Source: Hyphomicrobiales bacterium
GTDB taxonomy: Bacteria > Pseudomonadota > Alphaproteobacteria > Rhizobiales > Beijerinckiaceae
DNA: 12,210 nucleotides
Direction of reading: 5' to 3'
NCBI GenBank assembly: GCA_900299065.1
Contig: OMIJ01000102.1
Coordinates: forward strand, 1 to 12,210
Notes under the pieces: generated by a model
Told to the model about the DNA's origin: nothing
Seen by the model: only the letters and a program-made list of their open reading frames with translations
Databases searched by the model: none
Program-made: the position numbers and the translations under genes
Shown: piece by piece, positions 1-4,880 of the stretch
Layout of the letters: each line of letters starts with the position of its first letter
Position numbering within the stretch: position 1 is the stretch's first letter

Positions 1-1
1 C

Positions 2-577
2 CATACTCCGGATCATACCTGGGATGGCTTGCAGGCACTCCAGCATACATTCCAGCTCATTATTGAAACTGAAAAGCCGATTATTGCGAAAGTGAATGGC
101 GGGGTGAAGGGCTTTGGCTCCAGCCTTGTTTTTGCCTGCGACTTTATCGTGGCGCGGGAAGATGCAGTGTTTTGCGATCATCATCTGGGCATGGGGGATG
201 GCAATCCCCCCGTGGGGCGGCCGGGAGCGGGCATTGTGCCCGGCGATGGCGGCACAATCTTCGTGCCCATGCATATGAGCCCGGCTTTGGCGCGTGAATA
301 TCTTTGGCTGGGCAAACAGCTCACCGGCAAACAATTATATGACCGCGGCATTATCAATGAGGCCGTGCCGGCCGATCAGCTCGATGGGGTCTGCGACAAG
401 CTGGTCGATGCGCTCATGCGTCGCCCGCCCTATGCTCTGGCCTTTTCCAAGCGGACCTTTAATCGCATCTATGCCGAGCGTTTCAATCTGATGTTCGACC
501 TCGGCTATGCCTATGAAATGATGAATAAGGAGCAGCATGGTCGCTATGTCGAGCCACGCGGGACAAAAACGCTCTGA
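2..577 (+). CDS. Enoyl-CoA hydratase/isomerase (crotonase) family protein, 5' partial
   Basis: The gene is cut by the window edge. The frame is open from base 2, and the TTG at 29 is probably an internal Leu, so numbering below counts from it. The crotonase fold shows in the oxyanion-hole segment VNGGVKGFG (residues 22-30), the ACDFIVA strand (36-42), PGDGGT (71-76) and the LTGKQLYDRGIINEAVP block (98-114), followed by the C-terminal helices. Crotonases act on acyl-CoA thioesters (hydration, isomerisation, hydrolysis, C-C cleavage) in the cytoplasm. Aligned by eye with mitochondrial enoyl-CoA hydratase, the positions of Glu144 and Glu164 are Ser32 and His51, so ordinary hydratase chemistry is doubtful. 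About 11 extra residues (57-67, Gly/Pro rich) sit before PGDGGT. The superfamily is secure; the substrate is not known. Confidence 0.88.
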   Translation, partial: HTPDHTWDGLQALQHTFQLIIETEKPIIAKVNGGVKGFGSSLVFACDFIVAREDAVFCDHHLGMGDGNPPVGRPGAGIVPGDGGTIFVPMHMSPALAREYLWLGKQLTGKQLYDRGIINEAVPADQLDGVCDKLVDALMRRPPYALAFSKRTFNRIYAERFNLMFDLGYAYEMMNKEQHGRYVEPRGTKTL

Positions 578-620
578 ACCAGGCTCCGCTGGAATTTATT
601 AAATACATATAAAACAGTTA

Positions 621-636
621 GTTACAATAATGTAAC
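621..636. promoter_or_regulatory. 16-base dyad, candidate operator
   Basis: GTTACA-ATAA-TGTAAC is a perfect 6-bp inverted repeat around a 4-base AT spacer. It lies in an AT-rich stretch 44 bases after the crotonase stop and about 135 bases before the next probable start. The left arm contains TACAAT (623-628), which could serve as a -10 element, although no good -35 lies upstream. The size and symmetry suit a dimeric regulator, but I do not recognise it as a site for a named family. Confidence 0.3.
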
Positions 637-644
637 CCGAATTG

Positions 645-680
645 AGGCTTCTGGCCGGACGTGTCCGGCCAGACCAGCCT
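645..680. other. Strong 16-bp hairpin in non-coding leader
   Basis: Eleven bases (650-660, TCTGGCCGGAC) are followed after GT by their exact reverse complement (663-673). Five more pairs (AGGCT at 645-649 with AGCCT at 676-680) extend the stem across a 2-base bulge (674-675). No T-run follows on either strand, so it is not a textbook intrinsic terminator. It could be an mRNA structure in the leader of the gene at 772, a transcript-end stabilising hairpin for the crotonase gene, or a protein-binding palindrome. Confidence 0.5.
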
Positions 681-771
681 GCCGATTGGACCCTCAACAG
701 CATTGTCAGCGACAGGCTTAAGGAATGGTCCGAACACCCGTTCTATTGGACATCTGAGGAATGGGTGCGAA

Positions 772-1278
772 ATGACAAAACGCTGGATTGACGAACTCTC
801 TGTGACCGCCCTTGAGGCCATCTATGAGGACATCGTTTTTGAGGCCAATCTCGATGAGCATTTGGCCATTTTATTCGGTGTTTTGCAGAACTTTCTCGAA
901 AAAGCCTGGCTGGGTGGCGTCAGCGGCAATGCGCAAATGCAAAAGGCAGGCGTGCTGGGCGCAGTCGAGGTGATTGGCTTTCTACGCTCGCATCTCAATC
1001 CGGTTTCTGATCATGCTGCCAATGGCGTGCTGCGCCGCTTTTACAATGGCGCACATCGTCAGATCATTACTGCCCATCGGGACGAAAATTTTTCTGAATT
1101 TCGTGTCGTGCGCTCACAGATCAAGAAATTGGTTGAATTACCCTATTCCAAGGGCTTTTTTCAGAATTGCCGCCGCGAGACGGCAATAGATCGCAAGGAA
1201 TTGGTTCGGTTTTTGTTCTCTTCGCAAGTGCGCGAGGCTCTGCCCTGTCTTGATCATCCCATCAAATTGTTCCAGTAA
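772..1278 (+). CDS. Uncharacterised helical protein, possibly FliS-like
   Basis: This 168-residue protein has no signal peptide or membrane segment and is predicted by eye to be mostly helical. I do not recognise it with certainty. The order of segments recalls the flagellin export chaperone FliS: YEDIVFEANLDEHLAILFGV (18-37) resembles the Y-x-x-x-x-V-x-x-A-x-x-x-x-L-x-x-x-L-Y-D-G start of FliS. Residues from about 63 to 125 follow the helix pattern of its LRSSLD...YDYMxRRL region. FliS is usually about 130 residues, so the C-terminal 45 residues (basic, with two Cys) would be extra. The ATG at 772 is chosen because GAGGA lies 11 bases upstream. An extension to GTG 661 would translate the hairpin region into protein of non-coding character. 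No flagellar gene is visible nearby. Confidence 0.6.
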   Translation: MTKRWIDELSVTALEAIYEDIVFEANLDEHLAILFGVLQNFLEKAWLGGVSGNAQMQKAGVLGAVEVIGFLRSHLNPVSDHAANGVLRRFYNGAHRQIITAHRDENFSEFRVVRSQIKKLVELPYSKGFFQNCRRETAIDRKELVRFLFSSQVREALPCLDHPIKLFQ

Positions 1279-1310
1279 TCAATCTGGTTCCTTGCTGCCC
1301 CAGCCCTTAC

Positions 1311-1463
1311 ATGTCTGTCCGGATTTTGACACTGCGCTTCATGACTTTCCTGAATTCGAAAGTCTTCTTTATCATCTGGCTGCTGGCTTTGATCGCCCTG
1401 CCTTTTGTTTTGGGCTGGACACCCAAGGGCAGTATTTCGGGCGTTGATCGTTTCTGGCACTGA
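1311..1463 (+). CDS. Candidate 50-aa single-pass membrane protein
   Basis: A short frame opens at ATG 1311 and ends with TGA at 1461-1463. It encodes a basic N-terminus (MSVRILTLRF), one strongly hydrophobic segment (residues 18-36, VFFIIWLLALIALPFVLGW) and a short polar tail ending in DRFWH. This arrangement is typical of small inner-membrane proteins with the N-terminus inside. The weak point is the start: no purine-rich ribosome site precedes 1311. An internal ATG at 1341 would give 40 residues and keep the membrane helix. It lies 32 bases after the preceding gene and on the same strand. I do not recognise a family, and the frame could be fortuitous. Confidence 0.4.
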   Translation: MSVRILTLRFMTFLNSKVFFIIWLLALIALPFVLGWTPKGSISGVDRFWH

Positions 1464-1487
1464 GCGCGCCGAGCATGGAATTTTGTG

Positions 1488-1505
1488 AATTGATCTTCGT
1501 CAATT
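1488..1505. promoter_or_regulatory. FNR/FixK-like dyad upstream of the secreted protein gene
   Basis: AATTGA-TCTTCG-TCAATT is a perfect 6-bp dyad. Its core, TTGATCTTCGTCAA (1490-1503), differs from the FNR consensus TTGAT-N4-ATCAA at one base and fits the looser alphaproteobacterial FixK pattern TTG-N8-CAA. It sits about 93 bases before the preferred start at 1596, a normal distance for an activator site. No clear -10 was identified downstream. The same bases could simply form a small stem-loop with a TCTTCG loop. Confidence 0.35.
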
Positions 1506-1595
1506 GAGCCCTAACTGAGAATAAGTAGGATCATGCTCGTCAAAGCGAAAAGCCAAGGCGTAAGCTGAGACATGACGAGGGCTGGAGATCATCCA

Positions 1596-1946
1596 ATGGG
1601 ACGCAAGGTCTTTATCCATTCAGGCTTGCTGCTGATCACGCTCTGGGCTCTCTCCAGTCAGGCCCATGCCTCTGTGCTCAATATGGTCTGCAATACAGGC
1701 AAGGTTGATTATCAACTTATTTTGAATGAAGAGACTGGCGACTTTCGTCAGATCGTCAATAATTCTGAGACCAAATTGATCTTGCGCAGTTTGAATAAAG
1801 AAAATGGCACCATCACCGCCAAGGGCTCTATGGCCGGACGCGGCACGGATTTTCTCTTCGTTTATAAATTCAATCCGCAGATCACATTCATCTTTGGCAA
1901 TGGCGGTCAGAAAGTTGAAGAGTGCAAGCTGATTTCAAAATATTAA
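1596..1946 (+). CDS. Small secreted (periplasmic) protein with two cysteines, unknown function
   Basis: The product has 116 residues. Its N-terminus is a clear Sec signal peptide: basic MGRK, a hydrophobic core (residues 9-20), and an AHA signal peptidase I site, with cleavage expected after Ala25. The mature part of about 91 residues is rich in beta-prone stretches and has just two cysteines, Cys32 and Cys110, well placed for one disulfide joining the ends of the domain. The start at 1596 is preferred over ATG 1572 because GGAG (1584-1587) sits 8 bases before it and because MGRK begins a standard signal peptide. I recognise no family. The exporter gene follows 54 bases downstream on the same strand. 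Confidence 0.72.
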   Translation: MGRKVFIHSGLLLITLWALSSQAHASVLNMVCNTGKVDYQLILNEETGDFRQIVNNSETKLILRSLNKENGTITAKGSMAGRGTDFLFVYKFNPQITFIFGNGGQKVEECKLISKY

Positions 1947-2000
1947 ATTGATTTGTGAGCCCTCATCTTAGCGAGGGATTGTCCAGTCCGGTGCGGAACT

Positions 2001-2627
2001 ATGTTTGACGCAATTCAAAATTATCCGGGCTTTTTGTTAGCTATTATTGTTTTTCAGTTGCTTCCTGGTCCTGGCATGTTGACCGTATTGGAAACAACAG
2101 CTCGCAAGGGCATGATCGCTGGCTTGGGCGCGGGCCTGGGCCTGTTGATTGGTGATCTGATCATCATGTTGATTGCCATTGCAGGATTAGAGGCGCTTCT
2201 GCTCTCTTATCCGCAAATCTTTCATGTCATCCAATTGGCGGGTGCCTTTTATCTCATGGTGAGCGGTGTGTTGATCTTGCGCAATGTGCCGCACAATAAT
2301 CGCTCTGATGAGAGTTGGAATTTGAAATTCTGGCAAGGCCTGCGTCATGCCATTGTCATCTCAATGACCAATCCACAGGTTATTTTCTTCTTTGCTGCTT
2401 TCTTTCCGCAATTCGTGACTGATCCTCCCGAGCCGTTGCATTTTCTGATCATGGTGGCGCATGTCACTTTAATCAGCCTCATGTTTCAGTTGGGACTCGT
2501 GTTCCTTGGTAATCGCATTGCTCCTCATTGGGTGGGCGTGCATTGGATGGGATCTGCAATCAGAGGCGCCGCAAGCCTGATTATGTTATCCTTCGGGATC
2601 AAGCTGGTCATCAGCCTGTTTGACTAG
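2001..2627 (+). CDS. LysE/RhtB family exporter
   Basis: This 208-residue polytopic inner-membrane protein is the usual length for the LysE/RhtB family, which exports amino acids and related small metabolites using the proton gradient. Family hallmarks are the first-helix motif PGPG (residues 22-25), followed by the glycine-rich second helix (G41-x-G-A-G-L-G, then IGD at 50-52) and SMTNPQVIFFF (121-131), matching the usual NPK/NPQ segment before helix 4. Six hydrophobic segments lie near 10-28, 38-63, 72-93, 117-137, 146-169 and 188-205. The ribosome site is weak (GCGGA, 1992-1996). Substrate cannot be told from sequence. The gene ends 26 bases from the convergent peptidase gene. Confidence 0.9.
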   Translation: MFDAIQNYPGFLLAIIVFQLLPGPGMLTVLETTARKGMIAGLGAGLGLLIGDLIIMLIAIAGLEALLLSYPQIFHVIQLAGAFYLMVSGVLILRNVPHNNRSDESWNLKFWQGLRHAIVISMTNPQVIFFFAAFFPQFVTDPPEPLHFLIMVAHVTLISLMFQLGLVFLGNRIAPHWVGVHWMGSAIRGAASLIMLSFGIKLVISLFD

Positions 2628-2653
2628 ATTCATTGCCGGATGAGTGCTGGGGA

Positions 2654-4213
2654 TCAGCGCTTCTCGAACATTGCTTTTACATCATTGCGAAAGGCCCGGC
2701 GCGACTCCTCACGTGTATAAAACATATGCCCGCCTGGATAGACATTGAGCTTCAGCCGTTCGGAGGAGCCAAAATCTGGCATGAGATCAAGCAGCATTTT
2801 GGATTCGAAATAAGGGGTCACAATATCAGTCAGACCATGAGCAACAATGGCCTGCATATGTGAATCCAACGCCAAAGAACGACGCAAATCCCCTATCGCC
2901 TCATTGGGGCGATTGCCCCAATCCCATTGCCGGCTGGCCTGCTCGCTCATGAATTGATAGCGGCCATTTTCAACCACCCAATTGAGTTTGGAGCGATAAA
3001 GCTCAATCATTGCCTGTGTAATGGGAGCATGAAGACCAAGACGCATGGGATCTTCGCTCAGATTCATCACAGACTCTGGATAAGGATCAAACCCAGTCTC
3101 GCGTGTATCATAAGCACTCGAAATGCGACCTGTCGCGCGGTTAAATTCACGCGCAAAAGTTTCAGATGAAATGCGCCCATTGAGTTGGCGAATGAATGTT
3201 TTATCGAGCCCGATCAGATCAGATAATTTTGTGCTGAGCCGATCAAGGGCCGCTTTATCTTGCGGGCCCTTCATGAGATCGAGCAAATAATCACTCTGTG
3301 CATAGGCCTCAACATCCTTGAGTTGATTGCGGTCAATCGGTCCTTTTGTTTCGCGCAATGTGGCTGCATAGGATGGCAGGCGGGCCACATAATCCCATAA
3401 TCCGCTGCGCAGATTAAAGCGTGAAAAATCCAACACAGGCGAGAGCATGATCAACCCGTTCACACCTATGCCCTGATCTGTTTGCAGCAAATGAGCAAGC
3501 TTTGGTACACGAAAGCCACCATAGCTTTCACCAGCCAAATATTTGGGCGAGAGATTGCGCTGATTGGCATCAATCCAGCGGCGTATCATTGTGGCCAATG
3601 CATCAAGATCACCGCCAACGCTGAACAGCCGCTTGCGCACATCATCATTGCCCAGAATGCGACCATAGCCCGTACCAGGCGGGTCGATGAAAACAAGATC
3701 GGTAAATTCCAGCCAGCTATCAGCATTATCTTCAACAATGGGAGCGGCAGAGGGAGCTATGGCTTCGCCCGACATGGGCAGGCGCCAGGGACCAATCCCA
3801 CCAAGATTGAGCCAACCAGAGGCATAGCCCGGCCCACCATTAAATAAAAAGGTCACCGGCCGTGTGCGCACCTCGGCGCCTGATTTAAGATAGGCAATAT
3901 AAGCAATTTCGACCATGGGCGCGCCGGTCTGTGCATTACTTAATCTGATGGTGCCAGCTTTGGCTTCAAACTCCAGGAGGCCGCCGGGCAGAGTTAGCTT
4001 GTGTACAGTCGACTTTTCAGCCGGCAGCGGTCGCGCAGCATTGTTTTGTTGCGGCGGCTGTTGTTGTGCCTCTGTCGCGCTATTGGCCGCATCTGGGCGG
4101 GCAGGCGCCCTTTGTGAAAAGGCCGGCGAGGAGAGCCCAAGGCCTGCCATTAGGCTAAGCACCAGAAGGGGTTTTGCCAGAGACAGGCTTTTGGCTTGAG
4201 TGATCAGGATCAT
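2654..4213 (-). CDS. Secreted serine carboxypeptidase-like protein (peptidase family S10)
   Basis: This is a 519-residue exported hydrolase with an alpha/beta-hydrolase fold. A Sec signal peptide (about residues 1-33, hydrophobic LAKPLLVLSLMAGLGL) is followed by a Pro/Gln/Ala-rich linker (about 35-66). S10 landmarks are FNGGPGY (124-130, oxyanion-hole segment), DPPGTGYG (177-184), GESYGG (228-233, nucleophile Ser230), HGLTDIVTP (459-467, acid Asp463) and YPGGHMFY (492-499, His496), so the full catalytic triad is present. Family members remove C-terminal residues from peptides, usually at acidic pH; some relatives are acyltransferases. The start is supported by GGAG 5 bases before the ATG. It is transcribed divergently from the molybdenum enzyme operon and alone. 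The natural substrate is unknown. Confidence 0.92.
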   Translation of the reverse strand: MILITQAKSLSLAKPLLVLSLMAGLGLSSPAFSQRAPARPDAANSATEAQQQPPQQNNAARPLPAEKSTVHKLTLPGGLLEFEAKAGTIRLSNAQTGAPMVEIAYIAYLKSGAEVRTRPVTFLFNGGPGYASGWLNLGGIGPWRLPMSGEAIAPSAAPIVEDNADSWLEFTDLVFIDPPGTGYGRILGNDDVRKRLFSVGGDLDALATMIRRWIDANQRNLSPKYLAGESYGGFRVPKLAHLLQTDQGIGVNGLIMLSPVLDFSRFNLRSGLWDYVARLPSYAATLRETKGPIDRNQLKDVEAYAQSDYLLDLMKGPQDKAALDRLSTKLSDLIGLDKTFIRQLNGRISSETFAREFNRATGRISSAYDTRETGFDPYPESVMNLSEDPMRLGLHAPITQAMIELYRSKLNWVVENGRYQFMSEQASRQWDWGNRPNEAIGDLRRSLALDSHMQAIVAHGLTDIVTPYFESKMLLDLMPDFGSSERLKLNVYPGGHMFYTREESRRAFRNDVKAMFEKR

Positions 4214-4409
4214 CTTGGCTCCGTGGCAAAGTAACTGGCAAAGGCAATGCCGGATAATAATGGTCTAATTCTGTCCTGTGCCGCTTTATTCTCAAAGTTA
4301 ATTTTAGGATGAAGTTTGAGATTGCGCGTTTGGTCCGCTTGCCAGTGGCCAATCTTAGCCTTAGTTTGGCTTTCAAGAATATTGGCGCAATTATCTATGG
4401 GAGGTTCAT

Positions 4410-4868
4410 TTGGCCATAAATCTGACAATTAATGGCGCTGCTCATAATGTGGATATCGATCCTGATACTCCATTGCTCTGGGTCTTGCGCGACGAAATCG
4501 GCCTGACAGGCACCAAATATGGTTGCGGTATTGCCCGTTGTGGTTCCTGCACCGTGCATGTCGATGGTCAGCCTGCCAAGGCCTGCCAATTGAAAGCAGC
4601 TTCACTGGTGGGCAAGCAAGTGACCACGATTGAAGGTCTGTCCAAGGATGGTAATCATCCTGTCCAGCAAGCCTGGAAAGAGGTTGGTGTTCCCCAATGC
4701 GGCTATTGCCAATCGGGTCAGATCATGTCGGCCGCAGCTCTGCTGGCGCGCACACGCAATCCCTCAGATGGCGAGATTGAGCAGGCCATGTCCGAAAATC
4801 TGTGCCGTTGCGGCACTTATCTGCGCATCAAGGCAGGCATTCGCCGCGCCGCGCAACTTGGCGTCTGA
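4410..4868 (+). CDS. Molybdenum hydroxylase small subunit, 2x[2Fe-2S] (IorA/CoxS type)
   Basis: The 152-residue electron-transfer subunit resembles isoquinoline 1-oxidoreductase alpha and related aldehyde/N-heterocycle hydroxylases. The N-terminal plant-ferredoxin-like cluster ligands are Cys39, Cys44, Cys47 (GCGIARCGSC) and Cys59. The C-terminal helical domain binds the second cluster with Cys97, Cys100 (QCGYCQ) and Cys132, Cys134 (LCRCG). All eight ligands are present. The start is TTG at 4410, supported by GGGAGG (4399-4404) 5 bases upstream and by the standard beginning AINLTING. It has no signal of its own, so export would depend on the Tat signal of its partner, which begins 12 bases after this stop. 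Confidence 0.94.
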   Translation: MAINLTINGAAHNVDIDPDTPLLWVLRDEIGLTGTKYGCGIARCGSCTVHVDGQPAKACQLKAASLVGKQVTTIEGLSKDGNHPVQQAWKEVGVPQCGYCQSGQIMSAAALLARTRNPSDGEIEQAMSENLCRCGTYLRIKAGIRRAAQLGV

Positions 4869-4880
4869 GGAGGGATGATC

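Noticed and set aside
661..771. GTG-initiated N-terminal extension of the 772-1278 gene
   Set aside because: It would translate half of the strong hairpin, has a Ser/Pro/Gly-rich non-coding look, and lacks a ribosome site; ATG 772 has GAGGA upstream.
1254..1460. 68-codon minus-strand frame opposite the small membrane protein
   Set aside because: Its composition (Gln/Asp/Arg/Pro rich, no motif) is what the reverse strand of a hydrophobic frame gives.
1572..1595. Earlier ATG for the secreted protein
   Set aside because: It adds eight residues with acidic and proline content before an otherwise standard signal peptide, and the ribosome site GGAG fits ATG 1596.
1960..1977. CCCTC...GAGGG stem as terminator before the exporter gene
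   Set aside because: Only five pairs with an eight-base loop and no T-run follow.
2643..2661. AGTGCT...AGCGCT hairpin at the exporter/peptidase convergence as a bidirectional terminator
   Set aside because: Six pairs with a G-U, no T-run, and it overlaps the peptidase stop codon.
4155..4428. Minus-strand frames upstream of the S10 peptidase gene
   Set aside because: They overlap the peptidase signal region and the divergent spacer, carry no motif, and the peptidase start is well supported.
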